A DNA stretch of 64,000 nt from M3007 sp964484205 (GCA_964484205.1 CAZAEZ010000006.1:118493-182492); one strand, 5' to 3'. Shown: positions 43,085-52,770, counted from the stretch's first letter. Translations and numbers: made by a program. The notes: a model not told the origin generated them from the sequence alone.

Positions 43085-46000
43085 ATGGGACAGACAAGTA
43101 CTTCTTTTGGAAAAATCCTGACACGAAACTGGATTAGTCTTATTGCCATTTTTTTCCCCTTGCTGGTACACGCTCAAGTCAGCGTTACGTTTTTGCAAAC
43201 CAATGCAAGTTGCTTTGGAAATTGCGACGGTTCGGCAACGGCTGTCGGCATCGGCGGGACCTTTCCATACACCTTTGCCTGGAGCACCGGCAGCACGAGT
43301 GCATCGCTGAACAATCTTTGCGCGGGCACCTACACCGTTACGGTAACAGACGCCGTACAGAACACCGGCACCGGATCGGTTACCATCGTACAACCTAATG
43401 AACTAACGGTAACCGTCGAAACGGAAAATCAAATATGCGGTGTGGCGCCCGACGGCGCTGCATTTGCCAGTGTTACAGGTGGTACAGCGCCGTTCACGTA
43501 TACCTGGAGCAACAGCGGCAGTGGCAGCACGATAACCGGATTGGCAGAAGGTCCTTACACCGTAACCGTCACAGACTTCAACGGCTGCACCGCGGTGGAC
43601 GTCGATTCTGTATTCTTCTGGAATGAAGGAATCTGGCTGATGTGCATCCCCGATTCGAATATTACCTGTTTTGGTGAAAGCGACGGCGTTGCCCATGTAA
43701 CTCCAATGAGCGGCACGCCACCATACACGTATAGCTGGAGCAATTCGGCGGTTACACAAAATATTTCAGGTGTGGCAGCGGGTACCTATTCCGTGACCGT
43801 GACCGATGTCAACGGGTGTGTAAATTCTTGCACCCTGACGCTTACAGAACCACCCGTGCTCACGGCAACAGCCGATTCAACTGCTGCGCTTTGCGGGGCG
43901 CCCGGCACGGCTACCGTAACAGCTGCCGGAGGGACTCCCGGGTATACCTATAATTGGAACACCGGTGATAATACGCAGACTATCAGCGCCCTACCGGGTA
44001 TGGTTTCAGTAACGATCACCGATGCCAATACCTGTGAAGTGGTGGTTGAAATTTCCATTCCGGGCGATACGGTCGCGGTGGAAGTGACGACTAGTATTCT
44101 TGACAGCGCCCTATGCCTCTTGGGCGGTTCTGCCGAAGCGATGGCTACCGGTGGTTCCGGCAACTATACCTTTGTCTGGGATAACGGCGAAACGTCTGCT
44201 ACCCTCACGAATACAGCAGCAGGTACGTATACGGTTACCGTTACTGAACAACCATCCGGATGTACAGGTACATCTACCGCTCAAATCCCCGGCAAACCGT
44301 CCGATCTTACCATAGAGGCCATGATGACCATGCAGGCCGGCTGTACCGTTGGCGGCAGTGCGACGGCTACGGTTACCGGCGGCATCCCGCCGTATACCGT
44401 TGTATGGGATAGTATTTTTACCGGCAACAGTTTTTCAGACCTCGCTGTAGGGCCGCATGTCGTAATTGTAACCGACTCCGCCGGCTGTGTGGCAACAGAT
44501 ACGATCCAAATAACAAAATCGGATGATCCAACCGTTGTTGCCAGTCAGGATACCATGGTGACCTGCGCCAGCAATGGCAGCGCGATTGCCAATGCTTCCG
44601 GTGGTGTTGCACCATACACCTACGCCTGGAGTAGCGGTGCACTTACCGCTGCCGCGCCGAATCTGGCAGCAGGCACCTACACCGTGACCGCCACTGATGA
44701 TGTCGGTTGTACCGCTACGGCTACGGCTACGCTGGAAGAACCTGAAGACCCAACCGTAACTATCATCAACATAGTTAATGCGACCTGTACAGCGCCGGGC
44801 AGCGCTACCGCGTCGCCATCCGACGGTACCGCCCCGTATACTTATTTGTGGGACAACGGGGAGACCACACAAACAGCAATCAACCTCGGCCCCGGCATGC
44901 ATACGGTCACGGTTACCGATGCCGGCGGGTGCAGCACCATCTCAGACGATATAACAATTACGCAACCGGCTGCACCAGCCGTGACGACGCAAATGCTCAC
45001 CAAAGCCAATTGCAACAACACCGGCGGCGGTAGCGCTATGGCAACGGCTTCCGGCGGCGCCGGTGGCTACTCGTTTGCCTGGAGCAGTGGCGGTAGCACG
45101 GATACGGAAACCGGGTTGAATACAGGTACATACACCGTGACGGTAACGGATGCACTGGACTGTACAGCCACCGCTACGGTAACTATCGTGGAAAAAGACC
45201 CGCCAACCGTAGCGCTGAATGTTACAGCCGCCGCGACCTGTGCCATGGATGGCGCTGTCGAAGCGATTCCGGCAGATGGCACCCCGTCGTATTCCTTCCT
45301 CTGGTCGGGCGGACAAACCAGTGCGGCTATTTCCGACCTGGCAGCGGGTACCTATACCGTTACAGTTACCGATGATGCGACTTGTACGGTGGTCGATTCC
45401 GTCTCCCTTCCACTTCCGCCATTACCGATGGTCGACATTACATCATCCACGGATTCAGATTGCGCCGTACCGGGCACCGCAACTGCGGAAACTACCGGCG
45501 GTACGCCGCAATACAGTTACGAATGGGACAATGGTGAAACCACGGCCATGGCAGTCAATTTGAGCCCTGGCTTGCATACCGTTACGGTTACGGATAACAA
45601 TAAATGTACGGATACCGACACCGTCACGATCAATGTGATCGGCTCGGGCGGGGTCAACGTTGGCGATTTTGTTTGGTACGAATACAACAACAATCCGGAC
45701 GGTTTCCAGCACCCCATTGAAACCGGTGTCGACAGTGTTTCCGTGATGTTGATTCAGGCCGGCCCGGATGGTCAATTCAATACCCTGGACGATATCGTCG
45801 TAGACAGCACACTTACGGATACACTTGGAAAATACCTGTTTACCTGCGTGCCGCCGGGCGAGTATATCATCATGTTCGGCAATATCCCGGCAGGGTATGA
45901 ATTTACGCGAAAAGACAATGTCAATAACGACTGCAAGGACAGTGACGCGAATAATCAGGGCAAAACAAATCCATTCACGATTCAAACAGGACAAAGCGAC

Positions 46001-46906
46001 AACTTGTGTGTAGATGCCGGTATCCTGCTGATTTGTGAAAATGTGGAAAATCCCGGTATGATTTGTTGCAACCAGACGATCTGCGAGGGCGGAACCCCGG
46101 CCTTGCTTTACGAATCTGTACCGCCTTCGGGTGGCAGCGGCGACCTGGAGTACCTCTGGATGCAACTGGTGCAATTTGGCTCTGCGCCGCCTACCTGGGT
46201 AGCTATACCGGGCGCTACGAATATTGACTATCAACCCGGTGCGCTTTCTGAAACTGCGTACTTCATGCGTTGTGTGCGCCGGCAAGATTGCTTCGAATTC
46301 AAGGAGTCAAATATCATTACGATTACGGTGCTTCCTGCCGGTTCGCCTTCCTGTGCGCAGTTTTTCACCGACTTCAGTGTATCCGCCATGAGCATCTCTA
46401 CGGTAAAAGTCAGTTGGAAAACGCAGCCGGAATTGAGCAGGTATCTCTACACGGTGGAGCGTTCCATGGATAAGAACAATTGGACTGTTGTTGAAGAAGT
46501 TATGGGCCATGAAGATGCAACAGGCCTTAACCAGTATGAGGTTATGGACCATGCACCGGCCAACGGCATGAATTTCTATCGCATTAAACGCCGCAGTAAC
46601 TCCGGAGCAGAAGCGCTCACCGATATCCGGGAGATTGAAATTTTCATGACGAAGAAGGAATCCATGGCCATTTATCCAAACCCGGTCGCGCAAACACTCT
46701 ACATCCGTAACCTGATGGCCTACGATACCGATGTGCAGATCGACATGTTCACCACAAAAGGCACGTTGTTGATCAGCCTGAAAGTACCTGCCGGGACCAT
46801 GCAAAATTTCGAAGTCCCGATGGCTGACCTGCCACAGGGGCTGTATATCGCCCGGGTTCGTTTTGACGATGGCGAAACAAAGACAATGAAAATTTCGAAG
46901 ATGTAA
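43085..46906 (+). CDS. SprB-repeat adhesin-like protein with T9SS sorting tail
   Basis: This 1273-residue protein has a hydrophobic signal segment (WISLIAIFFPLLVHAQ), then eleven tandem SprB-type repeats of about 70-75 residues (about 20-850). Each holds a variant of GTAPYTYxWSNG...LAAGTYTVTVTDxxGC. Next come a SdrD B-like domain (VGDFVWYEYNNNPDGFQHPI, then DSTLTDTLGKYLFTCVPPGE), two further beta domains, and a type A sorting domain (AIYPNPVAQTLYIRNL to the end). It should be exported by type 9 secretion and attached to the surface. Each repeat usually has two Cys (near the start and end). ATG 43085 is chosen over a TTG at 43064. Confidence 0.9.
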   Translation: MGQTSTSFGKILTRNWISLIAIFFPLLVHAQVSVTFLQTNASCFGNCDGSATAVGIGGTFPYTFAWSTGSTSASLNNLCAGTYTVTVTDAVQNTGTGSVTIVQPNELTVTVETENQICGVAPDGAAFASVTGGTAPFTYTWSNSGSGSTITGLAEGPYTVTVTDFNGCTAVDVDSVFFWNEGIWLMCIPDSNITCFGESDGVAHVTPMSGTPPYTYSWSNSAVTQNISGVAAGTYSVTVTDVNGCVNSCTLTLTEPPVLTATADSTAALCGAPGTATVTAAGGTPGYTYNWNTGDNTQTISALPGMVSVTITDANTCEVVVEISIPGDTVAVEVTTSILDSALCLLGGSAEAMATGGSGNYTFVWDNGETSATLTNTAAGTYTVTVTEQPSGCTGTSTAQIPGKPSDLTIEAMMTMQAGCTVGGSATATVTGGIPPYTVVWDSIFTGNSFSDLAVGPHVVIVTDSAGCVATDTIQITKSDDPTVVASQDTMVTCASNGSAIANASGGVAPYTYAWSSGALTAAAPNLAAGTYTVTATDDVGCTATATATLEEPEDPTVTIINIVNATCTAPGSATASPSDGTAPYTYLWDNGETTQTAINLGPGMHTVTVTDAGGCSTISDDITITQPAAPAVTTQMLTKANCNNTGGGSAMATASGGAGGYSFAWSSGGSTDTETGLNTGTYTVTVTDALDCTATATVTIVEKDPPTVALNVTAAATCAMDGAVEAIPADGTPSYSFLWSGGQTSAAISDLAAGTYTVTVTDDATCTVVDSVSLPLPPLPMVDITSSTDSDCAVPGTATAETTGGTPQYSYEWDNGETTAMAVNLSPGLHTVTVTDNNKCTDTDTVTINVIGSGGVNVGDFVWYEYNNNPDGFQHPIETGVDSVSVMLIQAGPDGQFNTLDDIVVDSTLTDTLGKYLFTCVPPGEYIIMFGNIPAGYEFTRKDNVNNDCKDSDANNQGKTNPFTIQTGQSDNLCVDAGILLICENVENPGMICCNQTICEGGTPALLYESVPPSGGSGDLEYLWMQLVQFGSAPPTWVAIPGATNIDYQPGALSETAYFMRCVRRQDCFEFKESNIITITVLPAGSPSCAQFFTDFSVSAMSISTVKVSWKTQPELSRYLYTVERSMDKNNWTVVEEVMGHEDATGLNQYEVMDHAPANGMNFYRIKRRSNSGAEALTDIREIEIFMTKKESMAIYPNPVAQTLYIRNLMAYDTDVQIDMFTTKGTLLISLKVPAGTMQNFEVPMADLPQGLYIARVRFDDGETKTMKISKM

Positions 46907-46925
46907 ACCAACTTGGTTTGGGATA

Positions 46926-46966
46926 AAAACCGCCCTGTAGTTTCCGACTGCAGGGCGGTTTTTTTA
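46926..46966 (+). terminator. Terminator after the SprB-repeat gene
   Basis: A 12-bp perfect stem AAAACCGCCCTG/CAGGGCGGTTTT with a 13-base loop ends in TTTTTTT. It is shared with the 3' end of the convergent radical SAM gene. Confidence 0.9.
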
Positions 46967-48469
46967 CATCCCTTCAATCTCGGGCTGCCGGTACCGGAGC
47001 CAAAATTTTTGCAGCGCCTTCAACTCGTAGGGAAAGTGAAAAAAATTCAATTGATAGCGCCAGCCGGCTAGTTGGCCTATTACCCGGCGTTGCAGTGTGG
47101 TCAGCTTGGTATCCGATACCGTTGGGAAGCGGGCATGCAGCACCGTTTCAAAATCGTGGATGCGGTCTACCATTGCCGGCGTAAGCCAGGGGGTCAGCGG
47201 GTTGCGGCGCAGGTCAAAGGATTCCCACTGCGGAGAGAGCCAGTCGTCGAGTTTTTCAGGAAAAGAAAATCCGGCCCGCACGATGCGCTCGTACAATTCC
47301 GAGCCTTCCGTAGGTACCGGCGAGTACAGGTAAATGATGATTTCCGTTTCCGGGTTAATGCGTTTGATCGTTTTTATAAAAGCGATGTCTTCTTCAATTT
47401 GCGCCCAAACCTGCTCCGGCGTGTCGGCAGGCATGCCCAGTACAAACGAATACTCCGGGATAATGTCAAACTGTTTCATCCGGGCCGCAAATTCCTGAAT
47501 TTGTTTGCCGGTTTGTTTGCCCCCTTTGTCCATCTGTTTGAGCAGGGCATCGTTGCCGGTTTCGGCGCCAAAAAAGATCATCCGGCAGCCGGCGCGGCGC
47601 ATTAGCGCCAGGGTTTCGTCAGAATATTGGTCAATGGTATCGATCCGGCCTTCACCCCACCAGCGCATGTTCTCGTTTAGCATCAATTCGGAAAATGCCC
47701 GTGTTCGTTTTTCACTGACAAAAAAATTGTTGTCGTGAAATTCGATACTGTCGGCGCCCCATTTTTGCTTTACAAACTGTACATCCCGGTAAATATTTTC
47801 TGCCGACTTGCCGCGCCAGCGCGCTTCATAAATAGGCACTACGGCACAGAACGAACATTTGAACGGACAGCCCATGCTGCTGTGGTAGGCCAGGGTACGG
47901 CGCCCCAGGAAAGTGGGATTCAGGTAGCGCTGCATGGGATAAAACCGGTCGAGGTATTCGTAGGGAAGTTGCGGCAGGGTATCCTGATCCAAAAGGCCTT
48001 CTTTGCTGTTTTTGATGACGGCGCCTTCCGGCGTTTTCCAGATCAGGTTTGGAATAAACTCGTACGGCATCTTGTTTTCAAGGGCGTCCAGGAGCGCAGG
48101 AAAAGCCTGATCGCCCGGTCCGTAAATCACAAAGTCCACATAGCCACTTTCCATAACCACCTGGTGCTGGTTGCTGGCGAAATAGCCGCCCCAGATGTTG
48201 ATCACATCTGGAAACTGCTCCCGGATGCGCCGGGTAAACGGAATGGCTTGCCGGAGTTGTGGGCCCGGCATTACCGTGCAGCCAAAGTAGCGGATTTCAC
48301 CGCGGTGCAAATAGCGTTCAATAACCGTCCAGGGATCGGCTTCCAGATTGCCGTCGACTAACACAAATTCGTACTGCCCAAAGATGGCGGCGCCTACCTG
48401 AAGGATGCTGTTGGGTACCCGGTGTTTCGAGTTTGCGCTGCGCGGGTTGAAGAGGAGGACTTTGCACAT
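46964..48469 (-). CDS. B12-binding-domain radical SAM enzyme
   Basis: This 501-residue protein has an N-terminal cobalamin-binding-like Rossmann domain (about 1-140: VLLFNPRSANSKHRVPNSIL, INIWGGYFASN). The radical SAM barrel has the 4Fe-4S motif Cys201-x3-Cys205-x2-Cys208 (SSMGCPFKCSFCAVVP). The C-terminal region has MIFFGAETGNDALLKQMDKG. It likely makes or modifies a small molecule or lipid. The substrate is unknown. A 21-bp palindrome and a TACCTTTG promoter lie just upstream. Confidence 0.9.
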   Translation of the reverse strand: MCKVLLFNPRSANSKHRVPNSILQVGAAIFGQYEFVLVDGNLEADPWTVIERYLHRGEIRYFGCTVMPGPQLRQAIPFTRRIREQFPDVINIWGGYFASNQHQVVMESGYVDFVIYGPGDQAFPALLDALENKMPYEFIPNLIWKTPEGAVIKNSKEGLLDQDTLPQLPYEYLDRFYPMQRYLNPTFLGRRTLAYHSSMGCPFKCSFCAVVPIYEARWRGKSAENIYRDVQFVKQKWGADSIEFHDNNFFVSEKRTRAFSELMLNENMRWWGEGRIDTIDQYSDETLALMRRAGCRMIFFGAETGNDALLKQMDKGGKQTGKQIQEFAARMKQFDIIPEYSFVLGMPADTPEQVWAQIEEDIAFIKTIKRINPETEIIIYLYSPVPTEGSELYERIVRAGFSFPEKLDDWLSPQWESFDLRRNPLTPWLTPAMVDRIHDFETVLHARFPTVSDTKLTTLQRRVIGQLAGWRYQLNFFHFPYELKALQKFWLRYRQPEIEGM

Positions 48470-48475
48470 GGACGG

Positions 48476-48496
48476 TTTTTCACCTTAGGTGAAAAA
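48476..48496. promoter_or_regulatory. 21-bp palindrome in the leader of the radical SAM gene
   Basis: TTTTTCACCT-T-AGGTGAAAAA has perfect 10-base arms around one T. It lies 7 to 27 bases before the ATG and about 20 bases downstream of the -7 box, a fit for an operator that blocks transcription or translation. Confidence 0.5.
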
Positions 48497-48515
48497 TTTT
48501 TTACTTAACAAAATT

Positions 48516-48523
48516 CAAAGGTA
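48516..48523 (-). promoter_or_regulatory. Promoter -7 element of the radical SAM gene
   Basis: TACCTTTG on the minus strand matches TAnnTTTG. A TTTG lies 16 bases upstream, slightly short of normal -33 spacing. Confidence 0.6.
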
Positions 48524-48722
48524 AAAGTAACGAATGCCGCAAAAGTGGCTGGTATTGCCGAAAAATGTGTTAAAATGTTAATGCAAGTTCAACGCTCCCA
48601 GGGTAGGCCGGAGTTTGGTGTGACGCTTGCAGGGAACCTGTGTCTCAAGGTTGTCTCTGTTAAGGAACAGGGGCAGGCAATACAAAAAGGAAGATTGTTT
48701 TCATTTGGTTTTTTGGGGTTTT

Positions 48723-48759
48723 AGCCGCCGGCATGCAATATGTCGGTGGCTTTTTGTTT
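48723..48759 (+). terminator. Plus-strand terminator with no gene in front of it
   Basis: AGCCGCCG/CGGTGGCT forms an 8-bp stem (one G-U) and is followed on the plus strand by TTTTTGTTT. No plus-strand protein gene ends here. On the minus strand the tail is AAAACCCC, so it does not look like a terminator for the cold-shock gene. Confidence 0.5.
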
Positions 48760-48772
48760 GTAATGGCGCGGA

Positions 48773-49234
48773 CTATGCGGAAACGATTTTCACATTGACG
48801 GCACTGGCGCCTTTGGGCCCCATTTCGACTTCGAAGGTGACGTTGTCGTTTTCCTGGATTTGCCCGCCGGTGTTGTTGATGTGGACAAAAATACTTTCCT
48901 GGGTTTCCGCATCGACAATAAAGCCATATCCCTTTTCATCGTTGAAAAATTTCACCTTTCCATTCCGGATGGGATCATAAGGCGTATTGTCTCTCGGGGG
49001 TACCCCAAGCACGATATCCTCGGCTTTAATTTTTTTTCGCTTGGAGGGATCGGGCGGCGTGGAGGTGATATTGCCGTTTTCATCGACGTAGGAAAGCATT
49101 TCTTCAAAAGTCTTCTTGCCCTGCTCCGCTTTTTCCTGTTTACGTTGTTCGCGGCGTTCTTGTTTGTCCTGCCACTTTTTTCTACGCTTTTTTTCTTTTT
49201 CTTTTTTATTAAATGTTTGCTGCGATTTTGCCAT
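48773..49234 (-). CDS. Cold-shock-domain protein with a long charged N-terminus
   Basis: This 153-residue protein has a C-terminal cold-shock domain (residues about 90-153): GKVKFFNDEKGYGFIVDAET contains the RNP1-like KGYGFI, then ESIFVHIN as RNP2. The first 45 residues are almost all Lys, Arg, Glu and Gln (KKEKEKKRRKKWQDKQERRE). Together they suggest an RNA-binding protein. The leader appears to be about 235 bases long if the box at 49476 is its promoter. Cold-shock genes often have long structured leaders. Confidence 0.9.
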   Translation of the reverse strand: MAKSQQTFNKKEKEKKRRKKWQDKQERREQRKQEKAEQGKKTFEEMLSYVDENGNITSTPPDPSKRKKIKAEDIVLGVPPRDNTPYDPIRNGKVKFFNDEKGYGFIVDAETQESIFVHINNTGGQIQENDNVTFEVEMGPKGASAVNVKIVSA

Positions 49235-49475
49235 ACTTCAGTTAAGTTAAAAAATGACCACTGCTGAAACGACGATGCCAAAGCGGCATGGCCGTTCAGG
49301 TATACGTGGCGTTTGTATAAATCTGGTTGAAATCAGGCAATTATACCCGGCTCCGGTGGTAATACACTATTGTTAACGCGGCGGGAGTATTCCTGTTCAC
49401 TTAAGGTGTGCGAATATCCGGTCGAATGGATTCGGTTTTTGGGAGCAGTTCAGGGCAATGTTGTGCGGCTTTTTG

Positions 49476-49483
49476 CAAAGGTA
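49476..49483 (-). promoter_or_regulatory. Possible promoter of the cold-shock gene
   Basis: TACCTTTG on the minus strand is the only perfect -7 match in the 321-base gap between the cold-shock gene and ligA. The leader would contain an ATGCC/GGCAT hairpin at about 49275-49289. No protein gene is seen in the gap. Confidence 0.45.
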
Positions 49484-49555
49484 GCGCCTAGCTTTTACAA
49501 AGCAGTCGTTTTTTCTTCCAGGTATTCGATCAGGGGAATGGCGGGCGAAAGAAAC

Positions 49556-51703
49556 TCAGCTGCCTACCAATTCCGTAAACTCCTCTTCCGTCCAAATTGC
49601 CACAGTACCCAATGCCTGGGCCTTTTTCAGCTTGCTGCCCGCTTTTTCGCCGGCTACCAGGATGTTCAGATTTTTGCTCACGCCACTGGATATGCTGGCG
49701 CCGGCCGCCGCCGCTTTTGCCTCGGCCTGCTCGCGGGTAAGGGTTGAAAGCGTGCCGGTGAACAGGATGGTTTTGCCCAGCAGTGGGCCCTCGGCGGCGC
49801 TGGCAGGCTTGCGGTCGGCCTCCGTCTGGCGGAGATTGACGCCGAGCTGTTCCATGGTTTGCAGGAGTTCGACGTTGTGCTCGTTTTGGAAAAAATTGAA
49901 CACATTTTGCGCCAGTACCGGGCCGATATCCTTGATCTCCTGGTAACGTTCCAGGTCCCAGGCCTTCAGTTCCAGCACATGCCCGACGACGGCGGCCAGC
50001 AGCTTCGACGATTTTTGGCCGAGGTGATGAACGCTCAGGCTGTGTAACAACCGGTAGATCGGGTTTTGCTTTGCTTTTTCTATGGCCTTTTCGAGGTTGT
50101 CGGCCGATTTTTGGCCAAAGCCTTCCAACTGGGAAATTTGTTCGTAGTTGAGGCGGTAGATGTCGGCGATGGAATGCAACCAGCCAAGTTTGTAAAAACG
50201 CAGGATGGTGCTTTCGCCCATGCCTTCGATGTCCATTGCGTGCTTGGAGGTGTGAAAAATCATGCGTTGCAACACCTGGGCTTCGCATTCGGCATTTTCA
50301 CAACGCCAAATGGCTTCGCCTTCGGGTTTGACCAGGGGGCTTTGACACACCGGGCAGTGGGTCGGGTACGCCACGGGTTGTTCCGACCCGTCGCGCAATT
50401 CATCCAGGGCTTTCACAATGTAGGGGATCACATCGCCGGCGCGTTCGACAAGGACGTGGTCGCCGATGCGGATATCCTTGTTTCGGATGAAATCTTCGTT
50501 GTGCAGGCTCACATTTTGAACGGTTACGCCGGCTAGTTGCACCGGTTCCAGTTTGGCCACAGGCGTAACGGCGCCGGTTTTCCCCACCTGAAACTCGACA
50601 TCGCGCAAGCGGGTGGTTGCCTGCCGTGCTTTGAACTTGAAGGCGATCGCCCAGCGCGGGTGGTGGGTAGTGGAGCCGCATTTTTCCTGCAAATCCAGGC
50701 TGTTCACTTTAACCACCATGCCGTCGATCTCGTAGGGGTAGTCGTCGCGCTGGTTTTGCCAATAGTTGCACAGGTCGATGACTGCGCCAATATTGCGGCA
50801 AACTCCATCCCCGTTCCCCTGCGAGGTGGGGTCGGGTATTTTGAAACCCAGTTCGCCCAGGATCTGCACGGTTTGATGGTGGGTTTTAAACGAGCCCAGT
50901 ACATTTTTGCCCGTTTCGTCCACCGCATAGCCCAGTTGATACACGAATGCCTCGAGGCCCCGGCCGGCTGCTTCCCGCGGGTCTTTCATGCGCAGGCCGC
51001 CGGTGGCAGCATTCCGGGGGTTGGCAAACAACACTTCGCCCGCTGCCAGGCGTCGCGCGTTTATTTTTTCAAAAATATCTTTTCGAATGAGGGCTTCTCC
51101 GCGGAGTTCCACTTTGGCCATGCCGTATTTGGAAAACCCGGCGGTGAGCGGGATGGAACGCAGGGTACGCATGTTGGCCGTGATCTCGTCGCCCAATTCG
51201 CCGTTGCCGCGGGTGGCTGCGCGCGCCAGGCGGTCATTTTCATAGATCAGCACGACTGTGCCGCCGTCAAATTTGGGCTCCACGGCGTACTCCACCTCGG
51301 CATCGGGCGGCAGGCTGCACAGTTTTTTTACCGAGGTATCGAAGTCGAGCAGGTCTTCCGCATCATACGAGTTGTCGAGCGAAAGCATGGGCGTCAGGTG
51401 TACCACCTGTTCGACGGTTTCCGTCAGGTCGGGCGAAACGCGCTGGGTAGGTGAGTCGGGGGTGACCAGGTCGGGGTATTGTGCCTCGATGGCTTCCAGT
51501 TGTTTGTACAGCTGGTCGTACTCAAAATCGCTGATCACCGGGTCGTTTTGCACGTAGTAACGCCATTCGTGGTAGCGAATGATGTTGCCAAGTTCCCAGG
51601 CGCGTTCACTGGCCTGGTTGAAATCGGTCGGTTCGGCCGGCGAAGTTTTCAGCAGCTCCTTGGAGCGGTCGAAGAGGATGCGTTGGGCTTCTTTCGAGTA
51701 CAT
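49556..51703 (-). CDS. ligA: NAD-dependent DNA ligase
   Basis: LigA seals nicks during replication and repair using NAD. The 715-residue protein has the N-terminal Ia domain (EWRYYVQNDPVISDFEYDQL), the adenylated lysine Lys144 in EYAVEPKFDGG, the OB domain, a four-cysteine zinc finger (CPVCQSPLVKPEGEAIWRCE, then NAECEAQ), helix-hairpin-helix repeats (MDIEGMGESTILRFYKLGWL) and a C-terminal BRCT domain (GKTILFTGTLSTLTREQAEA). ATG 51703 is preferred over an upstream TTG. It lies 53 bases after a small lipoprotein gene. Confidence 0.98.
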   Translation of the reverse strand: MYSKEAQRILFDRSKELLKTSPAEPTDFNQASERAWELGNIIRYHEWRYYVQNDPVISDFEYDQLYKQLEAIEAQYPDLVTPDSPTQRVSPDLTETVEQVVHLTPMLSLDNSYDAEDLLDFDTSVKKLCSLPPDAEVEYAVEPKFDGGTVVLIYENDRLARAATRGNGELGDEITANMRTLRSIPLTAGFSKYGMAKVELRGEALIRKDIFEKINARRLAAGEVLFANPRNAATGGLRMKDPREAAGRGLEAFVYQLGYAVDETGKNVLGSFKTHHQTVQILGELGFKIPDPTSQGNGDGVCRNIGAVIDLCNYWQNQRDDYPYEIDGMVVKVNSLDLQEKCGSTTHHPRWAIAFKFKARQATTRLRDVEFQVGKTGAVTPVAKLEPVQLAGVTVQNVSLHNEDFIRNKDIRIGDHVLVERAGDVIPYIVKALDELRDGSEQPVAYPTHCPVCQSPLVKPEGEAIWRCENAECEAQVLQRMIFHTSKHAMDIEGMGESTILRFYKLGWLHSIADIYRLNYEQISQLEGFGQKSADNLEKAIEKAKQNPIYRLLHSLSVHHLGQKSSKLLAAVVGHVLELKAWDLERYQEIKDIGPVLAQNVFNFFQNEHNVELLQTMEQLGVNLRQTEADRKPASAAEGPLLGKTILFTGTLSTLTREQAEAKAAAAGASISSGVSKNLNILVAGEKAGSKLKKAQALGTVAIWTEEEFTELVGS

Positions 51704-51756
51704 CTTTTGTTGATCCGTTGGATTGTTGATTCGAATCGACAAATCAACAAAAAGTT

Positions 51757-52386
51757 TTACATTTTTTGCAAGGCAAGCCGCGCTACTTTTTTCGCCACTT
51801 CGAGGTTGTCGTGGGGCTGTTCGGTGTAATCGAGTGTAATTTTGATGACCAGGTGCCCTTTTTTTACCATCAGCGATAGTTGCGCGGTACTCCAGATGGC
51901 GCTGTCGCCGAGCCCGGGGACGTCCTCTTCGAACACATCACGCTGGTCGCGGCGCACCAATTCAAACTGGTCGGTGGAGGCGCCGTTGGTTCCATAGTCC
52001 AGCACCTGGGTTACCAACGTGTTTTTAAACTCCCGATAGGGAGCGCCGGCTTTTTCATTGGCGCTTTCGCGTTCTTTCCAGTCGGGCTTGAGCCAGGAGC
52101 GCAGGCAAAACCCCCGGTCGGGCAGGGTGCGCGCGTTGTAGGCCAGGCGGTCCACTTCGATCTCAAACAGGTCGATGATTTCGGCATCGGTGACGAGTGC
52201 GCAACCGGCATTTTTCCATGGGTTGGGAAGCCTGGCCGGGGCGCCGGTCAGGCTGTCGATAGTCATCACGTTAAGCGGTTTTTTTTCTTTTCCGGGGTTG
52301 TTTTGCCGGCAGTTCAGCGTGCTCAAAAGGATTAAAATGAAACCGACGAACAAACAGGCCGCACGAGTCGATTTTTGGTTAAACAT
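51757..52386 (-). CDS. Lipoprotein of unknown function upstream of ligA
   Basis: This 209-residue protein has a lipoprotein signal (ACLFVGFILILLSTLNCRQN; lipobox Cys26). The mature part is acidic with several Trp and Cys (NPWKNAGCALVTDAEIIDLF, GFCLRSWLKPDW). I see no known domain. The strand and close spacing suggest cotranscription with ligA. Confidence 0.65.
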   Translation of the reverse strand: MFNQKSTRAACLFVGFILILLSTLNCRQNNPGKEKKPLNVMTIDSLTGAPARLPNPWKNAGCALVTDAEIIDLFEIEVDRLAYNARTLPDRGFCLRSWLKPDWKERESANEKAGAPYREFKNTLVTQVLDYGTNGASTDQFELVRRDQRDVFEEDVPGLGDSAIWSTAQLSLMVKKGHLVIKITLDYTEQPHDNLEVAKKVARLALQKM

Positions 52387-52442
52387 GGTTTGAAAATATG
52401 TATTAAAATATCCCTCAGGGGTTAAAGTTTTTGAAAAGGAGA

Positions 52443-52450
52443 CAAAGATA
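52443..52450 (-). promoter_or_regulatory. Promoter -7 element of the lipoprotein-ligA unit
   Basis: TATCTTTG on the minus strand, 57 bases before the lipoprotein ATG. A TTTG lies 16 bases upstream. Confidence 0.5.
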
Positions 52451-52770
52451 GTGCCTTGCACGGGCACAAAACACAATTGCTGATGTAGGTTTGCGGGTAT
52501 GTCGGCCAACCAATATGGGATTAAACGAACAGTTGGTTTAAAATAACGGCGGGATGAGGCCCTTGCGGTATTTTGTTTTGAACTTTAAGTTACCCGGCAA
52601 ATCACAGTGCCCGGAAAAATTTGCACATTTGCCCTTTCTCCGGCTGTTACCTGCTGGTTTTTTGACTTTTTGAAGTTTTTAAAATGACTTCTGCGTAGTT
52701 GTTGAGAAACCAAGGCTTGGCCGCCGGCAACCAGTAAAACGATCACCAACCAAATTATGTAAAAACGCCT

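Noticed and set aside
45455..46285. Minus-strand 276-codon frame in the SprB-repeat gene
   Set aside because: Shadow frame of a repetitive coding region, without start context, signal or domain.
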